A program made the translations under genes and the position numbers. Shown here in pieces: positions 8,637-17,918 of a DNA stretch of 64,000 nt. Source of the DNA: Geobacter sp. AOG1 (GTDB taxonomy: Bacteria; Desulfobacterota; Desulfuromonadia; Geobacterales; Geobacteraceae); NCBI RefSeq assembly GCF_019972315.1, contig NZ_BLIZ01000001.1:1252513-1316512 (forward strand). Direction: 5' to 3'. Within the stretch, counting starts at the first letter, position 1, and every line of letters begins with the position of its first letter. The notes beneath the pieces were generated by a model. The model was not told the origin of the DNA and ran no database searches. It worked only from the letters and a program-made list of their open reading frames with translations.

Positions 8637-10179
8637 AGTCCTCCTGGGTTACCCGCAGGACCTCTTCGATGGTAGTGATGCCGGCGGCCACCTTGGCCAT
8701 GCCGTCGTCCCGGAGGGTCTTCATCCCCTTGCCGATGGCGTATTCCTTGATCTCACCCGCCGAACAGCGCCGGATGATCATGGAGCAGAGCTCCGCGTCC
8801 ACGGGGAGGGATTCGTAAATACCGACACGGCCCGTCATGCCGATGCCGAAACAGTGGTCGCACCCCTTGCCACGGTAAAGGGTCGGTGGCAGTTCGACTC
8901 CCTGATACTGGCGGTCCGGGGTGTACGATTCGCGACAGTAGGGGCATATTTTTCTGACGAGTCGCTGGGCCATGACCGCCGCCAGGGACGAGGCGACCAT
9001 GAATGGCTCGATTCCCATGTCGATGAGCCGTGACACCGCAGTGGCCGAGTCGTTGGTGTGGAGGGTGGAGAGGACCAGGTGGCCGGTGAGAGATGCCTGC
9101 ATGGCGATTTCCGCGGTCTCCGCGTCCCGGATTTCGCCGACCATGATGATGTCCGGGTCCTGGCGCAGGATGGAGCGGAGGCCGCTGGCGAAGGTGAGAT
9201 CGATCTTGGGATTGACCTGGATCTGGCCGACCCCCTTCAGCTGGTATTCCACCGGGTCCTCGATGGTGATGATGTTTTTTTCGGGGGAGTTCAGGTAGTT
9301 GAGGGCGGCATAGAGGGTGGTGGACTTGCCGCTGCCGGTGGGGCCGGTGACGAGGATGATGCCGCTGGTCCGCTTCAGGAACCGTTCGAACCCCTGCACC
9401 GCCGCATCCGTGAACCCCAGGTGGGAGAGGGAGATGATCCCCTTCTGCTTGTCGAGGAGGCGCAGCACCACCCGTTCGCCGAAGAAAGTGGGGATGATGG
9501 AGACGCGGATGTCCACGTCCCGGCCGGCGACGATGACCCGTATCCGCCCGTCCTGGGGGAGCCGTTTTTCGGCGATGTTGAGGGAGGCCATGATCTTGAC
9601 CCGGGAGATAAGGGCTTCCTGGACCACCTTGGGGGGAGCAAGCATCTTGTAGAGGATGCCGTCGATCCGGAAACGAACCTCTAGCTCACGCTCGTAAGGC
9701 TCGATATGAATATCGCTGGCCCGCTCTTTCACCGCCTGGAAAAGGATGGAGTTGAGGAGCCGGATGACCGGCGCCTCGTCGGCGAGATCGAGGAGGTCCT
9801 TCGGCTCGGCCAGCTCGGTGGCGATGGTGGAGAGGTCTTCCCCTTGCAACTCTTCCACAACCTCTTGGGCCGACCCGGAGAGCCGGGAATAGAGGCGGTT
9901 TATGGCGTCCAGAAGCACCTGTCGCGGCACCAACACGGCGGCCGGCTGTATGGCGAACAGGCCTCGCAGCTCGTCCAGGGGGAGGAGGTTGGCTGGGTCG
10001 CCGATGGCCACCAGGAGCCGGCCTTCCTCCTCACGCAGGGGAAGGAGAAGGTTGGCGCGGGCGAAGGCGAGGGGCAATTTTCCCAGAAGAGCCGTATCCA
10101 CTTGGCTGTCGTCGATCTCCGCCTGGCAGGGGAGGCCGAACCGGGCAGCGAGATTTTCCAGTTCCGCGGTCATGGTCAT
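8617..10179 (-). CDS. gspE: Type II secretion ATPase E
   Basis: GspE is the hexameric cytoplasmic ATPase that drives pseudopilus assembly. The 520-residue protein has an N-terminal MshEN-like domain and then the catalytic core. Visible motifs are Walker A GPTGSGKSTTLY (about 280), an Asp box in ITIEDPVEYQ, Walker B DPDIIMVGEIRD and a His box in TGHLVLSTLHTND. The zinc-binding CM domain has its four cysteines in ICPYCRES and CDHCFG. The ATG overlaps the gspD stop by four bases. Confidence 0.97.
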   Translation of the reverse strand: MTMTAELENLAARFGLPCQAEIDDSQVDTALLGKLPLAFARANLLLPLREEEGRLLVAIGDPANLLPLDELRGLFAIQPAAVLVPRQVLLDAINRLYSRLSGSAQEVVEELQGEDLSTIATELAEPKDLLDLADEAPVIRLLNSILFQAVKERASDIHIEPYERELEVRFRIDGILYKMLAPPKVVQEALISRVKIMASLNIAEKRLPQDGRIRVIVAGRDVDIRVSIIPTFFGERVVLRLLDKQKGIISLSHLGFTDAAVQGFERFLKRTSGIILVTGPTGSGKSTTLYAALNYLNSPEKNIITIEDPVEYQLKGVGQIQVNPKIDLTFASGLRSILRQDPDIIMVGEIRDAETAEIAMQASLTGHLVLSTLHTNDSATAVSRLIDMGIEPFMVASSLAAVMAQRLVRKICPYCRESYTPDRQYQGVELPPTLYRGKGCDHCFGIGMTGRVGIYESLPVDAELCSMIIRRCSAGEIKEYAIGKGMKTLRDDGMAKVAAGITTIEEVLRVTQEDYADLSL

Positions 10180-12128
10180 TGCTTCGGTTGGGTCTCCTCG
10201 GCTTTCTTGCCGAATTTTTGCAGCTGTTCGTTGATGTCGAGCCAGCGGTCGCCGGTGCTGGCGTCATTGAAGCGCTGTTTTTGCTGGGTCATGACCTCGG
10301 CCATTTCTTCTGACCCTCTGACAATGCGGGGGGTTAGGACGATCATGAGATTGGTTTTTTTCCGTTCCTTGCTCTTGGTCTTGAAGAGCCAGCCGAGTAG
10401 CGGGATGTCTCCCAAGAGCGGGATCTTGTTGATGTTCTCCGTTTCCTGGTCCTGGATGAGCCCGCCTATCACCACGGTATCCTTGTCCTTGACGACAACC
10501 GAAGTCTTAGCCGAACGTTTTGTGGTGGTAATGTCGGCGGCGGCACCCTTGTTGAGAGCGTCCTTCACGGCGGATATCTCCTGGTAGATGTCGAGCTTGA
10601 CGTACTCCCCTTCGCTGATCTGGGGGGTGATCTTAAGGGTGATGCCCGTGTCCTTTCGTTCCACGTTGGATGTCTGCGCCACACCGGTACTGTATGAAGT
10701 GCTTGAGGTGAGGAACGGTACGTTTTCGCCGACGAAGATCTCTGCTTCCTTGTTGTCGGAAGTAAGAACATTGGGGGTGGAAAGGACATTCACCGTGCCG
10801 TCTGAGAAGAGTGCCTTAAGATTACCGGCAAGCTGGAGGTTGGTGCTTCCGGCAACACCCTTCAGAAAAGCGGTGATAAGTGCCTGGGCCGGATCGGTGG
10901 CACCGATGAAGTTGAAGGGATCGAAGGCACCTGCAGCAGCGGTATTACCGGTGACTCCCCCTCCTGTTGCCCCCAGCTGTGCTCCGAACTCCTTCAGCTT
11001 GTCCAGAGAAACCTCGGCAATGAGGGCCTGAACAAAGACCTGTCGCCGCCGTCGATCAAGTTTCTGAATCACCTGGAGGAGGTTCTGGTAGTCGTTGGGG
11101 GAGGCCATGATGACGAGGGAGTTGGTTGCCTTGTCAGGGGTGACGGTGATCTTTCCTCCCTCGAAGGGGGACTGTTGCGGTGCAGCCGCTGCCGCGCCCT
11201 GTGCTGTGCCGGCAGCAGCGGTCACTCCCTTTACTACCCCGTCCAGGACCTTGGCCACCTCGGTGGCATCGGCATTTTCCAGGGAGTAGACGTTCACCTT
11301 GCTGCTGGAGGTGGGAGGGACCACGTCGATGAGGGCGACGAGCTTCTTGATGTCCTCTTTGTCCTTGTCGCTGCCGAAGACGATGAGGGCGTTCAGCCGG
11401 GTGTCGGGGACAATGATGGTCCCCGTTCCCGAACTCACGCTCTGCCCGGTGCCACGTGGTGTTGCCGGAGCGGCCTTTTCCCGGTTGCCGAGCCATTCGC
11501 GGGCCACGTTGGCGGCGCTGTCGGCCGATGCGTTCTTGAGGAAGATCACTTCACCCTTTTCGCGGCGCTGGCCCGTGTCGATCAGCTTCAGGATGCCGAG
11601 GATCTTCTCGATGTTGAGAGAGGAATCCACCATCAGCAACATGTTGGCGGGGCCGAAGGCGGAGATGTAGCCGTCCTTGGAAACCACCGGCTGGAGAAAG
11701 GTGACCGCTTCCTGGCTGGAGATGTTTTCAAGTGAAATGACCCGGGCGACGTATGCCTCGTTCACCGCCCCCCGCTCCTGGTCGCTGAGTATCTTCATCC
11801 CCGACTGCTTGGCCGCGGAGATGGGGACGATCTTGTAGACCCGCCCGGCCTGGACGATGGTGAACCCCTTCAGTTCCAGTACCGACGTGAAGACGTTGAA
11901 AGCTTCGTCCGTGGAGAGCTTGGCGGGGGAGAAGACCGATATCTTCCCCTTGACCCGATCGTCCATGACGAAGTTTTTTCCCGTCAGGTCGCTGATGAAC
12001 TTGGCCATAGTGGAGATGTCCACCTCGTTGAAGTTCAGTACGACCCCTTTGGCGTGGACTGCTGCCGGCAGCGTCAGGAGGAACAGAAGGAGACCTGTGG
12101 TGATACTGCGTGAAATGTGCCTAGTCAA
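10176..12128 (-). CDS. gspD: Type II secretion outer-membrane secretin D
   Basis: GspD forms the gated outer-membrane secretin channel. The 650-residue product has a signal peptide (SITTGLLLFLLTLPAAVHA), N0 (VVLNFNEVDISTMAKFIS), N1-N3 repeats, and the secretin core with the VPFLTSSTSYSTG gate region and KDKDTVVIGGLIQDQ near the end. TTG at 12128 is chosen because a perfect TGGAGG box sits six bases upstream. An in-frame GTG at 12140 overlaps that box and has none of its own. No S-domain or lipobox is obvious, so the way the channel reaches the outer membrane is not evident. Confidence 0.93.
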   Translation of the reverse strand: MTRHISRSITTGLLLFLLTLPAAVHAKGVVLNFNEVDISTMAKFISDLTGKNFVMDDRVKGKISVFSPAKLSTDEAFNVFTSVLELKGFTIVQAGRVYKIVPISAAKQSGMKILSDQERGAVNEAYVARVISLENISSQEAVTFLQPVVSKDGYISAFGPANMLLMVDSSLNIEKILGILKLIDTGQRREKGEVIFLKNASADSAANVAREWLGNREKAAPATPRGTGQSVSSGTGTIIVPDTRLNALIVFGSDKDKEDIKKLVALIDVVPPTSSSKVNVYSLENADATEVAKVLDGVVKGVTAAAGTAQGAAAAAPQQSPFEGGKITVTPDKATNSLVIMASPNDYQNLLQVIQKLDRRRRQVFVQALIAEVSLDKLKEFGAQLGATGGGVTGNTAAAGAFDPFNFIGATDPAQALITAFLKGVAGSTNLQLAGNLKALFSDGTVNVLSTPNVLTSDNKEAEIFVGENVPFLTSSTSYSTGVAQTSNVERKDTGITLKITPQISEGEYVKLDIYQEISAVKDALNKGAAADITTTKRSAKTSVVVKDKDTVVIGGLIQDQETENINKIPLLGDIPLLGWLFKTKSKERKKTNLMIVLTPRIVRGSEEMAEVMTQQKQRFNDASTGDRWLDINEQLQKFGKKAEETQPKQ

Positions 12129-12201
12129 GGATGCCTCCACAAGAGGTACGTGGGATGAGGTAGGGGTGTTTTCTCAACCGTAGCCGCTACCTTTCCCTGC
12201 C

Positions 12202-13068
12202 TCATCGTATGTCGTAATTGAATGTCGTCGGTTGCCCGTCCCGGACAAGGTCGAGTTTGATGCGGCTCTGACCCTTGAGGGATGCCAGGGACTGGATGGC
12301 TTTTTCCGGCGAATCGATGGGAAACTCATTGATCCGGAGGAGCACATCGCCGTTTTTCATCCCGACGGTGCCGAATATCCCTCCCTGCCGGACTTCCGAG
12401 ACCCTGAACCCCTCAACCTTGCCATCCTTCACGCTCGGAAGGAGCCGGGCATCGGTCATGGCCTGGCCGATATTGTCAAGCGCCGCGTTGAGGGCGCGTT
12501 GGTCGATGACGTAGTTTCCCGTTCCCACCTGTGCAGCGAGTCCGCCGCTACCCGGTGCCGGAGGCTGGCTGGAAGCGGCTTCGGTGGCAACTGCTGTCGG
12601 GGTGAGTATCTTGACCTTTTGGCCGCCGGCCAGGATTTCGGCGCTTTCCTTCTGGACCGCCACCAGTGGCCCCATGCCGTACACCTGATCGCCGAGCCGG
12701 AAAACCCGTTCCTCTTTGGTGGAAATCTTCTGGATCAGGGCGAACGTCTCCCGAAACGAACCGCGGGCGGTGCCGAGGAGGAGCAGGTCGCTCTGGGAGG
12801 TCCCACCCCCCTGTTTTGCGGAGGAAGCGGCGGTGATGGGGGTCAGCTGTCCCTGGGTCGCCTTGCCGAACAGTCCCTTGGTGAGGATCGGCGCGAACGA
12901 CATGAGATCGTCGGTGGCGGGGGGGGGAATGGTGAGGGCCTGAGTTTTTGTGCCGCTGGGGAACAGTTTTCCAAGGCGGAATGAGACAAGATCGGAAGCG
13001 ATCAGGGCAACGACCGAAAGGATGAGGAGCGTGAGAGCGATGTTAAGGGGGAAGACCCATTTCTGCAT
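12202..13068 (-). CDS. gspC: Type II secretion protein C (PDZ type)
   Basis: GspC bridges the inner-membrane platform and the periplasmic N0 domain of the secretin and helps choose substrates. The 288-residue protein has one N-terminal transmembrane helix (about 8-30), an HR domain (about 50-140, with LLLLGTARG and VFRLGDQVYGMGPL), and a C-terminal PDZ domain (about 205-288, with IFGTVGMKNGDVLLRINEF). It is the first gene of the operon and sits behind a strong promoter match. The spacing to gspD is about 70 bases. Confidence 0.92.
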   Translation of the reverse strand: MQKWVFPLNIALTLLILSVVALIASDLVSFRLGKLFPSGTKTQALTIPPPATDDLMSFAPILTKGLFGKATQGQLTPITAASSAKQGGGTSQSDLLLLGTARGSFRETFALIQKISTKEERVFRLGDQVYGMGPLVAVQKESAEILAGGQKVKILTPTAVATEAASSQPPAPGSGGLAAQVGTGNYVIDQRALNAALDNIGQAMTDARLLPSVKDGKVEGFRVSEVRQGGIFGTVGMKNGDVLLRINEFPIDSPEKAIQSLASLKGQSRIKLDLVRDGQPTTFNYDIR

Positions 13069-13105
13069 GCTGGCTACCCTTTGCCGAGGTCATTGAAACC
13101 AGGAA

Positions 13106-13134
13106 AATATAGTAGATGTACCCGTTAGATGCAA
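13106..13134 (-). promoter_or_regulatory. Sigma-70 type promoter of the gsp operon
   Basis: Reading the minus strand, TTGCAT and TATATT are 17 bases apart, with the -10 box about 38 bases upstream of the gspC ATG. It is the only good promoter-like match seen upstream of the twelve-gene operon. Confidence 0.65.
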
Positions 13135-13344
13135 GGGGAAAGAAGGCGCATCGGCCGTTTGCGATGTTCCGCCCGTGGTGGTTCCAGCTGTGAAGGATGA
13201 ACGTGGTCCGGAATTCCTCCTAAGTATGCTTCATGTCGGGTCAGATGCAAGGTGGTCTCTGCGTCTGCTTGCCGTTCGATGAAAAGGTGTCGTTTACGAC
13301 CAGTCTTGAATTCATCATGTCCCTTGTGCTACCATCGCCCCACC

Positions 13345-14115
13345 ATGGAGACATTGACACCGAACAACGGCGCGCCGGTGCTCGTCACTGCTGCCACCCT
13401 TCAGGAACTCGACCATCTGTTCAGGGCAATCGGTCCGGGCCGGCAGGATAGCCTCCTGTTTCGCGAGGTACATACGGGGGCGATTGACGGTGTGTCGGTG
13501 GTGCTGGCGGTCACCGGCATGGGAAAGGTCAATGCCGCTTCGGTCTTGACCCTTCTCGTGGAGCGTTATCGGCCGCGACTCGTTATCAATACCGGCTGTG
13601 CCGGTGCCTATGAGGGGAGCGGTCTCGAGGTTGGCGACCTAGCAGTGGCCAGTGTTGAGGTTTATGGAGATGACGGCGTGATCAGCCCCGCCGGTTGGGA
13701 GCCCCTGGACCTTATCGGCATCCCCCTGTTGGAGCTGAAGGGGCGTCGTTATTTCAACGAATTTCCCCTCTCCTTCTCGGCCAGTGAAAAGGCTATGCAG
13801 CTGGCGGCAGCCCTCGGCATTTCCGTGAAACGGGGGCGTTTTGTCACCGTTTCCACCTGCAGCGGCAGCGCATCCCGTGGTCGGGAGCTGGCAGATCGGT
13901 TCGATTCCCTCTGCGAGAACATGGAGGGTGCAGCGGTGGCCCACGTGTCGCTCATGTATGGCATCGACTGCATGGAGGTGCGGGGGATCAGCAACCTGGT
14001 AGAGGACCGCGACCTTTCCCGCTGGAATATCCCCCGCGCCGTGGAGAACGCCCAGCGGTTCGTCCTGAAATACATTCAAAGTCTTGCCCCCAAGGAGTTC
14101 GGGTCTCGTGAGTGA
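13345..14115 (+). CDS. mqnB: Futalosine hydrolase
   Basis: MqnB removes the base from futalosine (hypoxanthine release) in the futalosine route to menaquinone, the electron carrier of anaerobic respiration. The 256-residue protein has the nucleoside phosphorylase-like fold: VTGMGKVNAASVL, INTGCAGAYEGSGLEVGD, and the catalytic-side CENMEGAAVAHVSL with VRGISNLVEDRD. It could be mistaken for MTA/SAH nucleosidase, but pairing with mqnD decides it. ATG 13345 has no Shine-Dalgarno box; a possible -10 (TACCAT) only about ten bases upstream suggests a leaderless transcript. It is divergent from gspC. Confidence 0.88.
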   Translation: METLTPNNGAPVLVTAATLQELDHLFRAIGPGRQDSLLFREVHTGAIDGVSVVLAVTGMGKVNAASVLTLLVERYRPRLVINTGCAGAYEGSGLEVGDLAVASVEVYGDDGVISPAGWEPLDLIGIPLLELKGRRYFNEFPLSFSASEKAMQLAAALGISVKRGRFVTVSTCSGSASRGRELADRFDSLCENMEGAAVAHVSLMYGIDCMEVRGISNLVEDRDLSRWNIPRAVENAQRFVLKYIQSLAPKEFGSRE

Positions 14116-14995
14116 TCATTCCGCGTCCCACCTCCCGTCGCGTGTAGTCGATGCAGGGGAAGACAGGGAACTGTCGTTGGGCTTTTCTCCCTGTCCCAAC
14201 GACACCTTCATCTTCAATGCCCTGATTCACGGACTGGTGGCTTGTGGCGGCTATCGCTTCCGGGAGCAGTTGGAGGATGTGGAAACCCTCAACCGTCTCG
14301 TTCTGGCCGGCGCCCTCGACATCAGCAAGATATCCTATCATCTCCTCGGGTTCATCCGGGATGACTACGTGCTGCTCCGCTCCGGCGGTGCGCTCGGACG
14401 GGGGTGCGGTCCCCTTCTGGTTGCCCGACAGCCGCTCCCCCTCGAAGCCCTGCGTGGAGCGCCGATCGCCGTTCCCGGCCGGTACACCACCGCCTGCCTG
14501 CTGCTCCGCCTGTTCGATCCGGCCCTCGACAACCTGGTCTTCATGCCGTTTCACGAGATCATGGGGGCTGTCGGGCGGGGAGAGGTGGCGGCGGGGGTCA
14601 TCATCCACGAATCACGCTTTACCTTTACCAGCTATGGTCTTACCCGGCTTCTGGACCTGGGTGCGTGGTGGGAACAGGATTCGGGCTGCCCTATCCCCTT
14701 GGGGGGGATCGTCATGCGGCGTGAGCTCGGCACCGAAGCTGCCGCCACCGTCGAGCGGGCACTCCGGGCAAGCGTCCAATACGCCTTCGCCCATCCCGAC
14801 GCAGCCAGCGGCTACGTACATGCCCATTCCCAGGAACTGAGCGACGAGGTGTGCGCTGCCCACATCAACCTCTACGTCAATCCTTTCTCCCTTGCCCTCG
14901 GGCCAGAGGGTGAATCGGCTGTTGCGACCCTTATGGAGCGTGCCGAAAGGGTCGGGCTCATACCCACCTCCACCCGCAACCTGTTCCTCCCCTGA
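14108..14995 (+). CDS. mqnD: 1,4-dihydroxy-6-naphthoate synthase
   Basis: MqnD converts cyclic de-hypoxanthine futalosine to 1,4-dihydroxy-6-naphthoate, the ring precursor of menaquinone. The 295-residue protein shows the solute-binding-like fold and family motifs: LGFSPCPNDTFIFNAL, DISKISYHL, PGRYTTACLLLRL, IIHESRFTF and CPIPLGGIVMRR. The chosen GTG start overlaps the mqnB stop by eight bases and has AAGGAG ten bases upstream. Other pathway genes are not in this window. Confidence 0.92.
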   Translation: MSDHSASHLPSRVVDAGEDRELSLGFSPCPNDTFIFNALIHGLVACGGYRFREQLEDVETLNRLVLAGALDISKISYHLLGFIRDDYVLLRSGGALGRGCGPLLVARQPLPLEALRGAPIAVPGRYTTACLLLRLFDPALDNLVFMPFHEIMGAVGRGEVAAGVIIHESRFTFTSYGLTRLLDLGAWWEQDSGCPIPLGGIVMRRELGTEAAATVERALRASVQYAFAHPDAASGYVHAHSQELSDEVCAAHINLYVNPFSLALGPEGESAVATLMERAERVGLIPTSTRNLFLP

Positions 14996-15072
14996 TCCCC
15001 CTGCACGCTTCCGTTAAGTTGCAGTAACTACTTGAAAAATAAAAAAATTCGCCCGTTTTTGCTGCCTTTTTC

Positions 15073-15102
15073 TTGACCTGGGCAATATGTCTGTGCTATA
15101 AG
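15073..15102 (+). promoter_or_regulatory. Sigma-70 type promoter of the RlpA-like gene
   Basis: TTGACC and TATAAG are spaced by 18 bases, with TGTGC just before the -10 box. They end 27 bases upstream of the ATG. Confidence 0.6.
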
Positions 15103-15129
15103 GTCCCCTCGCCCAAGAAGGAGGTGCGC

Positions 15130-15591
15130 ATGGCAACACCGAACCCGAGGGGCAGGTTGGCGCTGATTGTTTTCCTCTGCCAACTGGCTCTCCTGGTCCA
15201 CACACTTCCCCTGCAGGCTGACGAAACGAAAACCGACAGCAACCAGGCAGAGATCGCTGCCCCGGTTAAAGGGGCAGACGACGGGATGGTAGGGATCGCT
15301 TCCTACTACGCCAAACGCTACAACGGCAGAAAAACGAATTCGGGGGCACGCTACAATCCGGAAAAGCTGACGGCAGCTCATCAGGATCTCCCCCATGGTA
15401 CCAGGGTGAAGGTGATAAACCTCGCCAACGACAAAGAGGTCGTGGTTACGGTCAATGACCGCTGCCGCAGACGGAACAAGCCGTTCATCGACCTGTCCCG
15501 CGCGGCGGCCAGAGAGCTTGGGTTTCTCGGCAAGGGGACTGCCCGGGTCAGGATCGTCGTCCTGGAGGACGGGGAAGAAGAATCGAGCTGA
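15130..15591 (+). CDS. Septal ring lytic transglycosylase RlpA-family protein
   Basis: This is an exported double-psi beta-barrel protein of the RlpA family, whose members cleave glycan strands lacking peptide side chains. The 153-residue product has a signal peptide (LALIVFLCQLALLVHTLPLQ, cleaved before DETK) and a single DPBB domain: GIASYYAKRYNGRKTNSG, LTAAHQDLPHGTRVKV, VTVNDRCRRRNKPFIDLS. The aspartate of NDR is the presumed catalytic residue. No SPOR domain follows, so septal targeting is not assured. The start has AGAAGGAGGT just upstream. A strong terminator follows. Confidence 0.88.
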   Translation: MATPNPRGRLALIVFLCQLALLVHTLPLQADETKTDSNQAEIAAPVKGADDGMVGIASYYAKRYNGRKTNSGARYNPEKLTAAHQDLPHGTRVKVINLANDKEVVVTVNDRCRRRNKPFIDLSRAAARELGFLGKGTARVRIVVLEDGEEESS

Positions 15592-15616
15592 CACAATTTT
15601 ATGTTTGGGCGAAACG

Positions 15617-15657
15617 GAAGAGGCCGGGAGGAAACCCCCGGCCTCTTCGCATTTTTT
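15617..15657 (+). terminator. Rho-independent terminator of the RlpA-like gene
   Basis: A 12-base perfect stem (GAAGAGGCCGGG with CCCGGCCTCTTC) is followed by a run of six T. Confidence 0.9.
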
Positions 15658-15660
15658 GAA

Positions 15661-15693
15661 TAAAAAAACAGGCCGGGGATGACTCCGGCCTGT
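15661..15693 (-). terminator. Rho-independent terminator of the TPR gene
   Basis: On the minus strand a 9-base stem (ACAGGCCGG with CCGGCCTGT) is followed by seven T. It sits back to back with the plus-strand terminator and 30 bases past the TPR gene stop. Confidence 0.85.
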
Positions 15694-15723
15694 CCTGACA
15701 TGGTGACGGGTGATTGAGGGTGG

Positions 15724-17631
15724 CTACTGGTTGGACTTCTTGGTCGTCTTCTTGGCGCCAGTCTTTCCGCTGCTCTTCTTGCTCCCCTTCTTCGAGCCTT
15801 TCCCTTTTTTTACTTTCTTTCCTTTTTTCCCTTTCGTAACTTTTTTCCCCTTATGCCTCGGTTCAGGCGAAAGCTCGTCACGGATATTGTTGAGGAGGAC
15901 TGCAGTTTCCTCCAAGGCCGGATCGGCTTTTTTCGCCGCTTCCAGGGCTTCCTTGGCCTCCTTGATGTTACCGGTCTTCATGTAGACACGCCCGAGGGCG
16001 TTGAGGGCCTTGGCGTGGTCGGCCTTCAGTTCGACCGCCGCCTTGTAGGCGGGGATGGCATTTTCATACTCCTTCTTGAATTCGTAGATAATCCCCAGCT
16101 TGTAGTGGGCATTGGGATCCTTGGGGGCAAGGTCCACGTTTTCCTTGAGAAGCTTGACCAATTCATCGTAGTTCTTGTTCTTGACGTAGATGGCGGTGAG
16201 GGCGGTGCGGGTGTCGATGTCGTCCTTTTTCAGGCGGAGCACCTCACGGTACTGTTTTTCCGCCTCCTCCATCTGGTTGTTTCGTTTGTAGAGGGCCGCC
16301 AGTTCCCGGTGGGCCTCCAGGTTATCCGCATCCAGCCGGATCGCTTCTGCGTACGCTGCTACCGCTTCCTTGTAATTCTTGGTTTTCACGTAGACCCGGG
16401 CAAGTTTGAAGTGGATGAGCGGGTTGTCCTTTCGGTTCTTGAGGAGTTCCTGGTACTGTTCGATGGCCTGAGAAAAGCTCCCCCTCAGGGAATAGATATC
16501 CGCCAGGCGCCGTCGGGCATCGCCGAAGTCGTTGTTGTATTTGAGGGCCTGCCGGTACTCCACGACCGCTTCATCCAGGAGCCCCTTTTTTTCGAAGATG
16601 GAGCCCAGGCTGTAATGGATCGCGGCGCTTCCTCCGTTGAGTCGCACTGCTTCACGGTAGGCAGCAGCGGCGTCGTCGTCCCGGTCGGCAGCCAGGTAGG
16701 CGTCCCCCAGCTTCTGGAAGACGACCGGTCGTTCGGGCTTTTCCTTAAGGGCGGCTAGGTACTCGGTGGCGGCCTTGTCGTAATTCTTCGCCTGAAAGTA
16801 CTCATCCCCCTTGAGGATGTGTTCATCGAACTGGCCCGCTGCCGTGCTTATGCCTCCCAGGACGGCTTCGTATTCGGCCCCTTTCTGGTCCCCTTTCTTC
16901 GTGTAGGCATCCGCCATGAGACGGTGGATTTCCTTGTTTTGGGGATTGGCCGTTGCCGCTTTTTTCAAGATATCCAATGCACGGTCTGGCTGATTCTTCC
17001 CGAGCAGAAGTCTGGCAAGACCGACCTGCGCTGGTTCATACCCTGCATCCAGCTCAAGTGCCTTTGTGTATGCATCTTCCGCATTGTCTGCCTGCCCCAT
17101 GCCGACGTAGACATCGGCGAGTCCGGAATGGAGGGCGGGGTCTGACGGGAATGCCTTGAGAGCCTCGTTGTAATGGTGAGTGGCGAGGGTATAGAGCTTG
17201 CGTTCGCTGAAAACCTGGGCCAGTCCCCGTTGGTAACGGGGGTCGGGCGCACCCTTTACGGCCTTGGTCAGTTCGAGTGACGCCTCATCGAGCATTCCCT
17301 TCTGCAGGTAGATAAGACCCAGGTTGCCACTGGCCTGGTGAAAGGCGGGATCTTCCTTGAGGGCTTCCTGATACTCGCGGACAGCCCGGTCCGCATTTCC
17401 CCCCGATTCCTGCTGGAGTCCCTGCACAAAGTGACCTACGGCCCCGTCGGGGCAGAGATTGAGTATCTTGGTTTCCAGCGCTACCCGCGCCGCATTGTCT
17501 TTGGTTTCCGTAAGTTCCGCCAGCATTTCCCGCGCTTGGCGACATTTGTCCGTCGGTCCGAATCCCCAGTCAAATCCCCAGGTAAGCTGGGGGAGCATGA
17601 GCAGGGCGATCAGCAGCAGATAGTTTCTCAT
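15724..17631 (-). CDS. Exported TPR-repeat protein with a lysine-rich tail
   Basis: This 635-residue protein has a signal peptide (MRNYLLLIALLMLPQLTWG). Residues 30 to about 590 are almost entirely tetratricopeptide repeats, at least a dozen; typical units contain NLGLIYLQKGMLDEASLEL and LGDAYLAADRDDDAAAAYREAV. The last 45 residues are nearly all K, G, S and T (for example KGKKGKKVKKGKGSKKG). TPR arrays are protein-binding scaffolds, and the basic tail could bind a polyanion or the cell envelope; both are inferences. It is monocistronic, with its own promoter and terminator. No precise function is recognised. Confidence 0.85.
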   Translation of the reverse strand: MRNYLLLIALLMLPQLTWGFDWGFGPTDKCRQAREMLAELTETKDNAARVALETKILNLCPDGAVGHFVQGLQQESGGNADRAVREYQEALKEDPAFHQASGNLGLIYLQKGMLDEASLELTKAVKGAPDPRYQRGLAQVFSERKLYTLATHHYNEALKAFPSDPALHSGLADVYVGMGQADNAEDAYTKALELDAGYEPAQVGLARLLLGKNQPDRALDILKKAATANPQNKEIHRLMADAYTKKGDQKGAEYEAVLGGISTAAGQFDEHILKGDEYFQAKNYDKAATEYLAALKEKPERPVVFQKLGDAYLAADRDDDAAAAYREAVRLNGGSAAIHYSLGSIFEKKGLLDEAVVEYRQALKYNNDFGDARRRLADIYSLRGSFSQAIEQYQELLKNRKDNPLIHFKLARVYVKTKNYKEAVAAYAEAIRLDADNLEAHRELAALYKRNNQMEEAEKQYREVLRLKKDDIDTRTALTAIYVKNKNYDELVKLLKENVDLAPKDPNAHYKLGIIYEFKKEYENAIPAYKAAVELKADHAKALNALGRVYMKTGNIKEAKEALEAAKKADPALEETAVLLNNIRDELSPEPRHKGKKVTKGKKGKKVKKGKGSKKGSKKSSGKTGAKKTTKKSNQ

Positions 17632-17669
17632 CGGTTCCTCATGGGTCGCTGGGATTTAAAGAATGGCGA

Positions 17670-17698
17670 ATTATACACAGGGGGGATGTAAAGTTCAA
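17670..17698 (-). promoter_or_regulatory. Sigma-70 promoter of the TPR gene
   Basis: On the minus strand TTGAAC and a perfect TATAAT lie 17 bases apart, with TGTG before the -10 box. This is one of the best promoter matches in the window and lies about 39 bases upstream of the ATG. Confidence 0.75.
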
Positions 17699-17918
17699 TT
17701 CATAACAGTGCAAAATGGCTCTTCACAGTCATTTGCGCGGATATTGGCGAATATTGCCCTTGCCAGAGGCGCTTCTCCGCGCCACAAGGCCAGATTACCT
17801 TGACTTTCGACCCAAAGATGGTTAAATCATGTAAATCAATCCGCTCTGAAAGCGGGTTGGACGCTGGATTTGAACGTATTTATTGTACGGGACGCCCCGT
17901 GAGAAGAAGGAGTTGGAG

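Noticed and set aside
13345-14115. Assignment of mqnB as MTA/SAH nucleosidase
   Set aside because: The folds are similar, but the eight-base overlap with mqnD and family segments favour futalosine hydrolase.
17790-17830. TTGACT with TAAATC 17 bases apart, as the lon promoter or a heat-shock promoter
   Set aside because: The -10 match is poor and no CCCAT-type sigma-32 box is present; it was not listed as a feature.
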